Shown: piece after piece, positions 12,350 through 24,318 of the stretch
Position numbering within the stretch: position 1 is the stretch's first letter
How the letters are laid out: the number at the start of each line of letters is the position of its first letter
Assembly: GCA_036346375.1 (NCBI GenBank)
Contig: CM070520.1
Span: 46,147,854 to 46,211,853, forward strand
DNA length: 64,000 nt
DNA from: Guadua angustifolia
Taxonomy: Eukaryota > Streptophyta > Magnoliopsida > Poales > Poaceae
Direction: 5' to 3'
Notes under the pieces: model-generated
What the model was told of the DNA's origin: nothing
Databases searched by the model: none
Seen by the model: the letters and a program-made list of their open reading frames with translations, nothing else
Program-made: the position numbers and the translations under genes

Positions 12350-12845
12350 GATGCTTCTTGAGCTAGCTCGTTTGCTTGCCTATTATCAATTCGAAGATGT
12401 GATGGATACTAAAATCATCAAATGATGCAATGATACCTAGGCACTTATCAAGGTACATATTTAAAACCCCATCCGGACATTGGCAAGTCTTGGATACTTG
12501 CTGCACTACCGATGAGAATGCCAAATGCTTCAGCGCAAGTGGCTCCGGCATCCTTTAGCAACTCTGGGCGAATAACGAGCTTCATATTCAGCGATTGTTG
12601 GTGCAAAAATATTCTAAGCGGCAAGAGGCTTCACAACAAATACCATGGGGAGATATATAGACAACACCAACACCCTGGCCATTGTCACAAACCGAACCAT
12701 CAAAATATAATTTCCATGGTGCTAAAGAAACAAGGTCTATGCAAGTATTATTCCCATCATCAATCCGATGTTCAACAATAAAATCAGCTATGATTTGGCC
12801 TCTCATAGATTTTAAAGGTTCATAAGCCAAATCATATTCAATCAA
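12350..12845 (-). pseudogene. Element B RNase H domain, broken
   Basis: The domain degrades RNA in the RNA/DNA hybrid during reverse transcription. WKLYFDGSV carries the first catalytic aspartate and is preceded by MRGQIIADFIVEH, the usual linker from RT. A second frame holds VVQQVSKTCQCPDG and YLDKCLGIIASFDDFSI, the back half of this domain and its junction to integrase. A frame change lies between the two parts. Confidence 0.72.
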
Positions 12846-13232
12846 AGCATAAGCCCACTTACCAATCCTACCGCTAGAATTGGCCTATGCAACATATATT
12901 TAATAACATCGATCGACAAGCAACTATGCAAGCACTAGGCAACAAATAATGTCTCAATTTGGTGCAAGTATAGTATAAAGATAAGCATAATTTCTCAATA
13001 AATATATACCTTGTTTGGTGTCAATCAATCGCGACTAATATATGTAATAACATGCTCTTTACCTTGACCTCTTGAGTTAGGACAGCACCAATGACATCAT
13101 CTCTGCAGCAATATAAAGTTTGTATGGCTCGCCATGTTTGGGCGCTATCAACACGGTGGAGAACTCAAATATTTCTTGATCTTTTCAAAAGCTTCTTGCT
13201 GTTACGCCCCCAAGCAAAATCAGCATCATTCT

Positions 13233-14190
13233 TCAACAGAAGAATAGGTGTGAAAGCATTAATCTTCCGGACAGATTAGCAATAAACCGCCTCAAGTAAT
13301 TGACCTTGCCCAAAAATTTCTGCACATCTCTTTTGCACTCAGGAGCTTGAATCTTTTGAATTGCCTCGACTCTCTTTGGATCTATCTCTATGCCTTTCTC
13401 ATGAATAATAAAGCCCAAAAACTTCCCAGTCGATACACCAAAAGCACCTTTCAAAGGATTCATCTTCAAACCATACTTTCTCATCCTCTCAAAGGCTAAC
13501 CTCAAATCGGCCAAATGATTTTCAGCAGCATCCGATTTGACAATAATATCATCAATATAAACCTCTAGGATGACACCAAGCAAGTCATGAAAAATCAAAT
13601 TCATAGCTCTTTGATAGGTGGCGCGGCATTTTTAAACCAAAAGTCATAACGACCCATTCAAATAAACCAACAAAACCGGGACAACAGCGGTTTTAGAAAC
13701 ATCCTCTTGACCATAAATATTTGATTATAACCGGCATTACCATCAAGAAAAGCTGATCATTTTATGTCAGAGGCATTATTAATAAGCATATCGGCTATAG
13801 GCATAGGATATTCATCTTTTGGGGTTGCTCTATTCAAATCTCTGAAATCAATACATACCCGTAACTTGCGGATCCTTTCTTCTCCACGGTACAATATTAG
13901 AAATCAATCAGCATACTGCATGGCTGATGAAATTAGCTTTCAACACCTTTCGATTTCTTCCTTGATCGATCATACATCTTGGGATTAAATTTTGGACGAT
14001 TGTTTGAAAGGTCTAAAACCGGCCTTGATAGGTAGCGATGCTCCACAAGCTCTCGACTCAAGCCGGGCATCTCATGGTATTCCCAAGCAAAGCAATCAAC
14101 ATATTCTCTTAACGGCTCGATTAATTTTAGCTTATAATCGGCTTCGAGATTTTTATTTACAAATGTGGAGTGCAGGAACCGATCCATCAC
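13233..14190 (-). pseudogene. Element B reverse transcriptase, decayed
   Basis: The enzyme copies retroelement RNA into DNA. A 123-codon open piece contains the catalytic YIDD box (VYIDDIIVKS, near 13557), LGFIIHEKGIEIDPKRVEAI and KRDVQKFLGKVNYLRRFI of the thumb and connection. Upstream, 13933-14190 encodes the pre-RT segment YVDCFAWEYHEMPGLSRELVEH. The fingers and early palm between them (about 13605-13930) are frame-shifted. Confidence 0.82.
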
Positions 14191-14555
14191 CTAAATCAAT
14201 CTCCTCTAGGGGATCAGCTGAAATAAAACCTTGACCCAACTTATCCATGTCACCTAACTCTTCTATGGACTCACACAAACCATCCCTATAGGACCGATAT
14301 TTTACAAGACGCTTTTGCAACCAATCTGAACTAGACTCCATTGGTTCACATTTATTCATTTAGCCGATTGTTAGCAATCGGCTTTACATTGAGGACAAAG
14401 CCATTTCTTGTAGCACTAAGAAAATCATAACCCGAAAAGATCACGGCCGTCAAACAAGTGACATGTGGATGTTGCCAATCTCTGGCGTATACGCCAATGC
14501 AACACAAAATTTGAATCATCGCGTGAACAACCTCAACCGTCATCCACCCATTGAA

Positions 14556-14950
14556 TCAAAAATTGGTGCAAGGTAGAAGGCACCTGCGATTAGCATGAAC
14601 CCAATCGCGGCCTAATATGACATTGTAATTACCTTGTACTTCGCAATGAAGAATCACGATAGCTAGAGACTTGCTTCCAATAGTAAGTTCAAGCGACATG
14701 ACTCCCTTTGGTTCGATTAGCCCTTTACCTTCAAATCCACTTAACACCATATTCGTCTTCATCAATTCTTCATCACGAAACCCAACTTCTTGAAGACCGA
14801 ATAAGGCATAAGATTAACTTCTGACACCACTATCAACAAGCATACGGGTAATTGGCGACCCATTGATGTGGCCTCGATATATAATGGTTTCAAATGTTTT
14901 ACTAATTCCTTAGGCTTTTCAAACATGGCCACTTTAGGACCAAAGTCCAT
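14556..14950 (-). pseudogene. Element B aspartic protease region
   Basis: The protease matures the Gag-Pol polyprotein. Two overlapping pieces encode LKPLYIEATSMGRQLPVCLLIV followed by a VIL..EVQGNYNVILGRDWVHANR segment, the flap-to-C-terminal signature of gypsy proteases. The catalytic triplet expected near 14820 reads VVSE in this frame rather than a D-[ST]-G motif, and the two pieces lie in different frames. Confidence 0.65.
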
Positions 14951-15090
14951 ATGTGTTACCTCTCCTTCTTGAGAACCTGAAACTTCGGCGAGATAAGCAA
15001 ACCACCATGTTCAACTTTCGAAATCATGGGCTAGACTTGGCTCAAAATCAACCATCTCTTCATCATCTCCCAATGTGAACATTTCTTCAT

Positions 15091-17990
15091 TCAACGAAGT
15101 TGATGGCATGAGAGGAGTAGCCACGATCTCACTAGGTGTAAAGCGGGTTCCTTGGGCACCATTGTGAGATCTGGAGGCATGTCAGCAGCCGTTGGTACAG
15201 GTGAAATAGGTGCTGAATTTTTCTCTGTTTTGTCAAAAACGATCTTTAGCTTCGGTCTCCACTCTTGCTTGGTTGGTATCATAGGCCGCAGCTCATTAAA
15301 AACCTCATCCCTCAGTTTCTCAGCACCTTCTTCCCTTTGGAGATTCATCCTGATGCGCTGCAACCTTCTTTTCTTGGCCCTGGTAATACCTGGAGGACAC
15401 CACTGCGGCTTCAAGTACTTGGGATCAACCCATTTTGTCCCACTGCAACTGGCCTCATGATCATTAGCTGCTGATTTTGGTTGCTCAATTTTGCCTTCAT
15501 CCACTATCCTGTCCTGACCACCAATAACAATCTGTCCTTTGCTAGGACTGCCAATGGGAACTTCATTGGTGCCAACTTGGATAGTTTTAGCGCTGGTTAC
15601 CTTTCTATCTGACCCTGCACCTTGTGGAGATTGCAAACCTTGCTTTGGACGCCACTCACGGATCCTGTCGTTAATCAGAGGCTTTTGTCTTTGGCGGTTT
15701 GCACCCAAGCGGCCTGCTTAGGATGTGAGAGCCTCTCAAAACCGACCTCTTAGGCATTGCCCATCCGGGATGAAAAAAGTTGTGGAGGCATAGGTAATGA
15801 AATCCTTGACCAACATTTGGATCCCACACGATGTATGGCATATGAGGAGGTGGTGGGATTGCAGGTAAAGGCATCATGTTCCCATGTGGAGGACCATCAT
15901 AAGCAACGTTCTCCCTCGGCAGTGAGTACCTTGGATGACGATTAGGCCTTGGAGGAGACCTTGGGCGTTTATTGTTTGCTGACCGAATTAATCTTGGATT
16001 GGCCGCTTCCCTTGAATACTTGTCCAGGAGATACTCAAAAGAGTGCTTATCATGTTTAGTCTTTCAAACTTTAGGCTTGTTTACTTTCCACTGTCTATAC
16101 GGGCTCTTTGGCTTGATGAACTTGTGAGGTGTATCTTTCTTGCCCTTCTTGCCCAGGCATCACTAGCCTTGATGGTGATTTTCAATGTCTACTGCCATTG
16201 GGATCTTGCTCAAGTGCTGCGGCTTGCCCAAAAGCTGTCTTTAGGAGCCTCAACTCTTGGTTCACCAATCACAATATTTTTCCTTGGCCATTTTGGTTTG
16301 CTCGGGCGAAGAAGAACCTTTGCCCTCAAGTTCATAACGTTCATCGGAAAAGAGTCTTGTCCACTGCATCTCGGCAAAAGTCAATCGTCCATCATTGATA
16401 GCCGATTGTATTTGTAAATCTAAAAACATTACAATCGTTAATAGCATGAAAAAAGAATTATGGTATTTGCAATAAGCACGCGCTTAATCTCATCATTTGG
16501 AGGCAATGTATGAGACAACAATAACCTTTTCTTGCACTAAGGCATCAAATATGCGGTCACATTTAGCAACATCAAAAGTAAACTTAATTTCTTGCTCACG
16601 ATTCCTATGAATCGGCTTTAAGCAGAACAAGCATGAGGTTTATTCTTTGATGGCCATGCAAATCGGCGACATAAACATCGATTGTCTCAACGTCCGAATC
16701 GGAATCACAATCAACCACGTGTATACTAGGGCGATCGGACTTAACCCTATGCTCTCTATGGTCTTTAGCGCGACTCTCATGCGCCAAAGTTCTTTGTAAT
16801 AATTGATTGTGATTATGAACTCATACCCTTCTAGCTTTTCTTTCAAATGAGATCTCAAACCATTAAAGGCCAAGTCGGCCATGTCCCTCTCGAAATCATC
16901 ACATTAAAGCACCGATTCTTGACATCTCTAAATCTCCTAATATAATCGGTGTCGGTTCGTCATGTTTTGCGAACCGAAGTCGAATCTTGACAATTTGAGC
17001 TCATTATCACCGATATAAAAATGATCGTGGAATTTGCTCTACTTGCACCCAAGATTGAATAGAATTTGCGAGCAAAGCAATGAACCATGAAAAAGTTGTT
17101 CGGTTAATGATAATGAAAACAAAGCGAACTCTTAGAGCTTCTTGAAACTAGCATCACCCAATTGAGCTAGATATTGACTAATATGCTCATAAGTTGTCTT
17201 GCTTTCTTCTCCATTGAATTTAACAAAATCGGGCACTTTAAAATTAATGGGATGCAGACAAGATCAAAATGTGAGGATCGGCTTTTGATAAGTGCGGTTA
17301 CTTCCTTTAGGTTCAACGCCGAATGAATCACTGAACATCTTATTAACATCTTCTCTCAGTTTCTCTATAGCATGGTTAATATTAGCTGATGGAGATGTGT
17401 TCTGGACATTAGCATTCGGTGCTTGTTGTGACAAGTTACTAGGATTAGGCAACTAAAAAGCACCAAGTTGATCTTTGTCTTTGAAAGCTGCATTGAGGTG
17501 TGTTGTAAGCCAAAGTCCGGTAAGGGGGTTCGAAACATGCAAATTCTTTCCCAACCAAATTAGGCGCGCTAACAGTGGGTTCATTGTTAAAGACAGGAAT
17601 CTTCTGCCCACTAGCTTGTGCCATTTGATTCCCAAAGTTAGTTCCACCAGGCGTGCCATATAAGGTCTGACTTGGTATGCCTCTCGCTGATGGATTAATT
17701 GGAACGTGGAATACTCACAGGCGCCCCGGGGCCTCTGGTTTATCCTATTGTTATCCATTATTTTATTCACATGTTCTAGCGATGATACATTATTCTCATT
17801 CATCATGTCTTGAAATTGCTCAAGCGAAAGGTTTGAAGATGTCGATGTAACCACGGTTGAAGCATCGGTGGAGTAGAAGAAGGTTTACTTACGAGAGGAC
17901 ATTACCTTAAGATCAATCGGCGGTATATGAATAACTCATACACTGGCGCCATGCGATTCTTCTAGAAGCATGAAGCAACCCTCTTTTCAA
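15091..17990 (-). pseudogene. Element B gag, broken into several frames
   Basis: The capsid polyprotein. From its 5' end: an N-terminal piece (17854-17453) with SLEQFQDMMNENNVSSLEHV; a linker with SQQAPNANVQN; the capsid region, of which MADLAFNGLRSHLKEKLEGY (from 16882) is clear; IQSAINDGRLTFAEMQ (near 16410); and a proline- and lysine-rich tail with PQWCPPGITRAKKRRLQRIR and FNELRPMIPTKQEWRPK (15708-15091). The tail is the longest open piece (205 codons). Frame changes separate the pieces, many at positions where one base is missing. Confidence 0.72.
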
Positions 17991-18149
17991 AGCATCTTCA
18001 TGTTCCTTGATGTACTTCTCCACCACTTGGCGGTGATCCTCCGGAAGATCGTCGAAAGAAGCTTCAACGATATTGTTGAGGTTGACATCGATAAGGATCC
18101 TTGGGTTCCCTTGGCCTTATTCTTTGTCGCCGGACATCGAACGACCGAT

Positions 18150-18178
18150 CCTGTCGTCCCGGTGAGTTGCCAAAAGTG
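18150..18178 (-). promoter_or_regulatory. Primer-binding-site region of element B
   Basis: On the minus strand, directly after the LTR end GCGAACA, the sequence reads CACTTTTGGCAACTCACCGG. This resembles the segment beside element A's 5' LTR. Confidence 0.6.
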
Positions 18179-18965
18179 TGTTCGCACACGAACCGTCACC
18201 ATGTGCCCGAGAAGCGAAGCGATCTGCGGGACACACTGTCGAAGGAGGCTGATCGAGGAACGCGATCCGCAAGACACCTCGCCAGCACGCTTAGACCTGA
18301 AGACGTTGTGCTCCCAGGAAGATCCCTGTCGAGGAGACAACGCAATAGGATACGCAGGCAAAGAATAGAAATTCTGAAAATAAAAGATGTAGTGTTGTTG
18401 AATGTTTCTGTCTATTTTGATTGATACATGTGTTCAGAAATATATAGCAGCAGGTCCTTTCGTACAAGCATATGACTCTAACTTGTATTGTAAACTAACT
18501 GAGATTCCTAATCTATTCGGCCAAATCGTAACTGATTCGGCCAATCAACCAAATCAGGAATATCTTTATCTTTCCCAGGCTAAGCTAATCACATGCGTAT
18601 GCCTTGCCTTTCCAGACTTTCCATACTTGAATTTAGTCCGTGAGCAATATGTCTTCTTCTCCTGCATGCAAATCTCTTCTCTAAATTTTCCTTTAATTTC
18701 CTCACGTGAGCTTTAATTAGCACAACCTGGTGAATACCTCCTGCACCATCTTTATCTCCACGTCCTCCTTGCACACGTATATATTGAACTGCTAACCTCT
18801 GTTTCATCATCTGAGTCCCTTCCTTTAATATAAACCAACTAATTCGGCCAGACGGATTACCAATCATTACTTCAACAGCCGAATCAACTGCTAAATGCTC
18901 ATAACAATATCACACATCTTCCCAAGCGCAAATTATTTTAAAGGTGCTAATTTTAGGTGCTAACA
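18179..18965 (-). repeat. 5' LTR of element B
   Basis: 787 bp, starts TGTTAGCACC and ends GTGCGAACA on the minus strand. It faces the primer-site region and gag, so it is the 5' copy. Confidence 0.9.
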
Positions 18966-20447
18966 CCTGGCCCATCCCTTTTCTACTTTTTTTCTTGCCT
19001 TTCTTTCTTTCAAACTTTTTTTTGGGTGTTAGAGAGCCTACTCCTTCGTCATTGCCTGTTGCTTCACCAACTGCACCGGCGCGAGGACATTTCTGTTGCG
19101 ACAATTGATTTTAGATCCGGCGTAGGAGATTTATGTAGAAAGAGAGAAGACGTAGCTCCTTTCAGAGATGACCTTGGCAAGCAATATAACGAAACAGATG
19201 GTTTACAACACCACTCGAATGAGGAAGTGGATTTTTACGTCTTAACTAGACCTGGGCATATGGACCGTGCTTCAGTGGGCCGGCCCGAGGCACGGAGGGT
19301 CCGGCACGGCCCAAACCCGACCCGGCACGTTAGAGGGCCGTGTTGGGCGGCCGGTCTGTAGATCGGGCCGTGCGAGGCCCTAAATCTGACCTGACAGGCG
19401 GCACGGCACGGCCCGACCGTTTAGGCGTGCCGTGCCGGCCGGCACGCGGCGCGGCACGCCGCCAGCCGACCAACGACATAGCCCGATCTTCTCTGCGCTG
19501 CCACGCCGATTACCGTGCGTTGCAGCGCCTCCGGCGCCACTGAGGCGGCGGTCGCGAGCGGCATCCGTGGTGCGGGTGAGCACGAGATGCCCACCTCTCG
19601 GTTGTATGTATGTGCATGGCTTTGGTTGTTGTATGTATGCGCATGGCTTTGGTTGCTGCATGATTTAGTCAGTAGATCTTGCGGTTTTGGCTGGTCGAAT
19701 GCTTGCACAGCTATAGCACACACCCAAATACCCAATACGGTTGTGCAAGCTGAGTACAAGTGTAAATCATGACAAGTGGGGTACAATTAATCGGCGCAAG
19801 AGTTTTTCTTTGGCGGGACAATCGATCGATCGCTATAATTACTGCTTTCGTTTATAAAGGCGTATTTTTACAATCAACCGTGTGTTTTCAAGTCTTTTCC
19901 TCTCGTCGCAATAGTATAAATGGGCGGACTGGGCGGCATGCACGCAACGAACGCGAAGCGCAAATGGGCGTGCACAGGCTCGTGAAGATGAACCGGGCGG
20001 CCCGGCTCGGCCTGATGGGCCTGACGGGCCGTTCGGCCCGCACGGTTTTGGCCCGGCACGATGGGCCCGTGCGGGCCGGCCCAGCCCGGCACGACGCCCA
20101 CCTCTCTTAAGCCTTGATTGGTTTGGCCTAAATTCTACCCGTCCATGTGGATCCTGGAATGCGTCTCCCAAAAAAGCACTTAGGGATTCGCTATTTGATT
20201 TGTCCTTCCCTTTGACCTTGACCATAAAGTGCTGATGTGTAGTCAGTCCACCATTGTTTTGTGTGGGTAGCAGAGACAATGCATTGCATATTGTATCTCC
20301 AGCTGCCTGTAGAGTATGTTTGAGTATTTTGGAGATTACTTCAGATATACTGTTGACAATGCCCAAGCTAGACGTTGGAATGGCAAGACCACATATTTGC
20401 CTACTACGATGCAGGGTTTTGAATTTTGTTTTAAATTTTTTCAGCAC
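18966..20447 (-). pseudogene. Unrecognised minus-strand exon-like fragments split by a hAT element
   Basis: Two frames without TE similarity lie either side of the hAT composite. One (20447 to about 20106) encodes a stretch with SKILKHTLQAAGDTICNALS and HQHFMVKVKGKDKSNSESLS. The other (19104-18966) is strongly basic at its end (KKKFERKKGKKKSRKGMG). I do not recognise either and they need not belong together. They could be captured gene pieces or chance frames. Confidence 0.25.
19247..20105. mobile_element. Non-autonomous hAT composite, GC-rich ends
   Basis: Left end TAGACCTGGGCAT; right end CGCCCACCTCT, roughly its inverted complement. Both ends are packed with 'ggcccggcacg'-type words, as in the hAT at 23137. 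CTTAA occurs at both junctions (19241-19245 and 20106-20110), so a partial 8-bp duplication is likely but not perfect. A second terminus-like GCCCACCTCT at 19589 suggests two nested or fused copies. A 27-bp unit is duplicated at 19601-19654. Confidence 0.5.
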
Positions 20448-20848
20448 CCACTGAAATCACCGAAATTCAGTTATTTCGGAAATTTCAGTGTAATTTTGGG
20501 ATGAAACAGTTAAAAAGAAATTAGATTTTTTTGAGAAAAAAAAAATCAAAATTTGTATTTTTGGACAAATTTTGACCAAAATTTGAAATTTTGGGGAAAA
20601 ATCAAATGAACCCAATGAAATGTAACTAGGACAAGTGTATTTCAGGACCCTCCGAATTTGGCCGAATTTTGGCAAAATTTAGAACTCAAAGCTAGGTTTT
20701 AAATTTTGTCCTCTTTATTATTTTACCTTTTCTTGTTGCATGCTTATGCCTTTTCCTTTCAATGTTTGTTTGCACGAGGCAGCATTCCATTTCCCATAGA
20801 CAAGGATGATCTTACTTTGAAAAATACAAAGTGATATACATATATACA
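20448..20848. other. AT-rich interval, no gene recognised
   Basis: Words such as 'ccgaaatttcagt' and 'aattttgg' recur on both strands, suggesting a worn MITE. No clear termini. Confidence 0.35.
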
Positions 20849-21412
20849 CACTACTGCAGATGGGACTATCACAAGCGGTTCGAAATCGTTTTCAGAAGCG
20901 GTTTTAGAACCGCTTGTAAGCAACCGTGAGTGATACTCCCGTCAGTATCACAAGCGGTTATCCGCTTGTAGAAGTCACTTCAAAAGACAAATAATATTGT
21001 GAGGACTGGGATTCGAACCCATGACCTCCTCACCCCTCCTCGTGACCCACGTCTCACCCATCTAGCCAACCCACCCACGCGTGCTCTTTGATAGAGTAGG
21101 GCATGCATTCCTTTTATTATTTCGAAAACTAGACTTCTACAAGCTGTAGAAGGGGTTCGTGTCCCCAACCGCTTCTAGAGCTAGGGCTCTAAAAGGGGTT
21201 CGTATCCCCAATCCCTTGTAGATCTCTAGAAGGGGTTCGGGACACGATCCGCTTCTAGAGCTAGGGCTCTAGAAGGGGTTCGTGTCTAGAACCGCTTCTA
21301 GAGACCTCCTTTGGTCCGTTGCCCACGAACCGTTTGTGGCGCAGAGAGCACAAGCGGTGCGCAACTAACCGCTTGTAATAGGCCGCTTGTGGAGGTCAAT
21401 TTTGTAGTAGTG
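20849..21412. mobile_element. CACTA #3, short non-autonomous element
   Basis: Begins CACTACTGCAGATG and ends TTTTGTAGTAGTG (564 bp) with a perfect 3-bp duplication ACA (20846-20848, 21413-21415). Subterminal words 'caagcggtt' and 'aaccgcttgt' alternate in both orientations. No coding capacity. Confidence 0.88.
21000..21075 (-). other. tRNA-like (pol III promoter-like) sequence inside CACTA #3
   Basis: The minus strand has GGGTTCGAATCCC (21009-21021), matching a B box, and TTGGCTAGATGGGTG (21056-21070), which resembles an A box. There is no full cloverleaf, so a tRNA-derived SINE fragment captured by the CACTA element is more likely than a tRNA gene. Confidence 0.4.
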
Positions 21413-21415
21413 ACA

Positions 21416-21754
21416 CACACACATATATATATATACACATCATAAAGAGATTTGTTGTTCCTGACCCTGTTTCACCTTAATTGTTTTAATTCTGGTCCAC
21501 TATATTGAGCCTAGATGTTTTGCATTTCTGATAAAAAAATCAAGCCTATTTTTCCTTTTAATACTAAGGACCATTGGCCAACACAGATCAACTTCAACTA
21601 GGATCTACCAGATTAGTGACTAGATTTTTTTTTTTGGAATTTCTAACATATTTCCTTTTTTTTGCTTTTTTTTTCCTGAGAAGCTGTAAATCACCAATAA
21701 TCAGTTTTTATTATACAAATAAATCGTAACTCACGATTGCATGCATCTTCGTAG
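21416..21754. other. Intergenic/intronic AT-rich sequence
   Basis: Short CA/TA dinucleotide runs at 21413-21437 and T-rich stretches at 21628-21675. A T-rich tract leads into the splice acceptor used by the kinase exon. Confidence 0.4.
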
Positions 21755-21964
21755 GTAGTCAAAAGTTGGATGAACAGGTTGGAGGTATCCGTGGGGGGCA
21801 CACGGTTGGAACAAGTAAGAGTATGCGCTGAGATAGGGATCGAGTGCATCAGTCCTGACCCGGCAAAGAGACCAATTACACGGCACATAATCGAGAGGCT
21901 TGGTAAAACAGGAAATACGGACTGGCCTGTCGAGACTGGCACAAGTAGTTCATCAGCTGTGCAG
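21755..21964 (+). pseudogene. C-terminal exon of a receptor-like protein kinase (fragment)
   Basis: The frame encodes KSWMNRLEVSVGGTRLEQVR, CAEIGIECISPDPAKRPITR, then HIIERLGKTG and a Ser-rich tail. The C...C..PDPAKRP pattern is kinase subdomain XI, with the conserved arginine, and the style is that of plant receptor-like kinases. It has an AG acceptor at 21753-21754 and GT donor at 21965 (cag|gtacgt). The catalytic loop, P-loop and receptor part are absent on either side, so this is an orphan exon. It lies on the same strand as, and 0.8 kb upstream of, the ARF exons. Confidence 0.7.
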
Positions 21965-22775
21965 GTACGTATGTATACTCATGAAACATAACGTGCTCTG
22001 AATAACAACGTTTTTGAGAGCTTGTGTGCATCGCACTCTTCACTTTTTGCTGCTCCGAACTGGTGGGTGAGGTGGGGTGTTCGTTGGTTGTTCAACAGGC
22101 GCAAAATGCATCCATTGAGCAGCACACACTCAAAATTGTGAAGTGCTCGCTTTTCAGAAGTATATTTGCTGCACACATCAAACTGACCTTATCTTATGCA
22201 TACTTGTCTCTGACAGTTTAACTTGAGAAAGTTTTACTTGATTTGAGATCAGAGGACTATGGTTAGAAATACTTGAAGATTTCGTTGTTAGGATATCACC
22301 CTGCAAATTCATGTAACAAGCTGTATTAATCAATCCATTTGAAAATTATGTAGAAATTAGTGAAATATGTCTTTTAGCATTGGGTATAGAAAGTTTTTTG
22401 AATATGGTCAAGGAATGTTTAGCTGCATGCTGCCCTGTTTTTTCTGATTCACAAAAATTGTCACCCGATGTGAGTATAAGTGGACCCTAGCCCACAAGTT
22501 AGTGAGATATCGAGTGGCATTTCTGAGGCACAAACTATAAGGTGGCAAGTAGCTAAAAGGCCCACTGATCAATTGTGACAACGTTTGGTACAGATTGATA
22601 ATGTAAAATTTGGAGTGTTCCATGCAAGTTGGGTTTGTGATATTACTGCCATCTCCATTTGAAGGTTAATGATCCAAGTATCCAATGATCATCATTTATC
22701 TCAACTCTCAAGCTATCCTTATTTCATTTACAAGTAGTATTGATTTTTGTTGTGTCAAACCATCCTCATTTGAAG
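21965..22775 (+). other. Intron-like sequence between kinase and ARF exons
   Basis: No recognised coding sequence. Bounded by a GT donor at 21965 and an AG acceptor at 22774-22775, so the two fragments could in principle be spliced together. Confidence 0.4.
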
Positions 22776-23352
22776 GTTCAAAAGCGTGGATCTGTGGGGA
22801 GATCAATTGATATCACACGATATCGAAATTACGATGAACTTCGGTATGATCTTGCATGCATGTTTGGTATTCAAGGGCAGCTTGAATATCCCTATAGCAT
22901 GGATTGGAAGCTAGTCTATGTTGATCATGAGAATGATATCCTCACTTTTGGGGATGATCCCTGGGAGTAAGATCTTTCCTTCTCTCATCATGGATCCAGT
23001 ATTAGTTGCAACTCTTTCTTAACTTGGTCCCCCTGATCGTTTGGAAAACTTTATCTACAGGGAGTTTGTGAACTGTGTGAGGAGCATCAAAATTTTATCA
23101 GCTGCTGAAGTACAACAGATCAGTTTGGATGGCGACTAGACCTGGAAATTGGGCCGGGCCTTAGTGGGCCAGCACGACCCGGCACGAAAAAAAATGGGCC
23201 GAAGCACGACCCGGCACAAAAAAATGGGCCGGGCTGGCACGACCCGAATGGCGTGCGGGCAGACCTAAAAACCTGCACGATGGGCCACAGCACGGCCCCG
23301 GCGGTATGGGCCGTGCTTGGGCCAGCACGGCTCGAATCTGTAATTTGTATTT

Positions 23353-23691
23353 TTTAGGGTCTTCTTTTGCTCATATGAATTTATACTTTACATGAAAGTT
23401 GTAGAGAATTTCGAGACGCATCTTTTTCATGTAGACAACTTTTCCATTTGAGCAAAGTATGAATTTATAAAAAAATATTTAGTGCGCTATGTAGTTTCGG
23501 ACCGACGCCATATCTCTCGGTAATCTGCATTTTTCAGGGTCTTCCGTTGCTCATATGAATTTATATTCTACATGAAAGTTGTAGAGAATTTCGAGACACA
23601 TCTTTTTCATGTAGACAACTTTTCCATTTGTGCAACGTATGAATTTATAAAAAAATATTTAGTGCGCTGTATAGTTTCGGACCGACGCCAC
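23353..23691 (+). repeat. 180-bp tandem units inside the hAT element
   Basis: Units begin near 23357 and 23537 (shared words 'gggtcttc' and 'catgaaagttgtagagaatt'). A third unit continues after the CACTA insertion at 38487-38650. CACTA #1 landed at the junction of units two and three. Confidence 0.85.
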
Positions 23692-23699
23692 CACTACTA

Positions 23700-24040
23700 T
23701 AGACTGGCTCATCCGCGACCCCCCATCACTGCCGGGTAGGTGCGAGCCGGCAGTGATAATATTATCACTGCCGGTTTCAAATTCAACCGGCAGTGATAAT
23801 ACTATCACTAATAATACTATCCTTTGTCGGTTCTAACTTCAATCGGCGGTGATATGAATAGTATAAATTTCCGCAGAATGGAGCAATATCATTGCGGTTT
23901 ATAGAGAACCGCGGTGATAAGAAGATATCCTTGCCGGTTTATATGTACAATCGGTAGTGATAACACCATTGCGGTTAAGCCTATAAACCGACAATGATAA
24001 CACCATTTTCTTTGCCGGTTTTACTCTAGACCGGCGGTGA
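23700..24040. repeat. 5' subterminal palindrome array of CACTA #1
   Basis: Alternating 'tatcactgccggt' and 'accggcagtgata' words, with many variants such as 'tatccttgccggt' and 'cggcggtgat'. Such arrays bind the element's transposase. Confidence 0.8.
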
Positions 24041-24318
24041 TATTCTTATTCCCCATAATTAGTTCGATCTGAACATGAGAAACATTGTAATTTATCTACT
24101 TACGAGAACATATGAAAGCATAATTAGTTAAAAAAGCAGAACATATGAAAGCAAATTTGTAATTTGCGGGATATGTATTAATTAAAATCTGAACATTTAC
24201 AAAACATAATTAGGTATATTGTCTATTATTACATATTTAGTCCTAATTATAGTAGGCCAATGGCGCGAAGCCCTATATCCAAAAGTCGCTGCCGTCGTCC
24301 TCCTCCTCCTCCTCCTCG

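Larger units (their letters stand above)
8638..18965 (-). mobile_element. Element B: full-length Ty3/gypsy retrotransposon (Tat/Retand-like)
   Basis: Minus-strand element of 10.3 kb with both LTRs (starting TGTTAGCACC, ending GCGAACA), a primer-site region at 18150-18178, gag, protease, RT, RNase H, integrase in that order, then a long 3' spacer and a polypurine tract. Flanks are ACTGG (8633-8637) and CCTGG (18966-18970), a 5-bp duplication with one mismatch. The order PR-RT-RH-IN defines Ty3/gypsy. The pre-RT segment with CFAWEYHEMPGLSRELVEH and the protease motif YNVILGRDWVHANR are what I recognise from Tat-lineage elements. The coding region is broken by many frameshifts, so this copy is not active as read. 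Confidence 0.88.

Noticed and set aside
17987..18361. Overlapping frames on both strands, including 132 codons on the plus strand
   Set aside because: They straddle the LTR/primer-site boundary of element B and read LTR sequence; no domain.
19839..20105. Gly/Pro/Arg-rich part of a 202-codon minus-strand frame
   Set aside because: This part reads the GC-rich terminal repeats of the hAT composite and is not protein-like.
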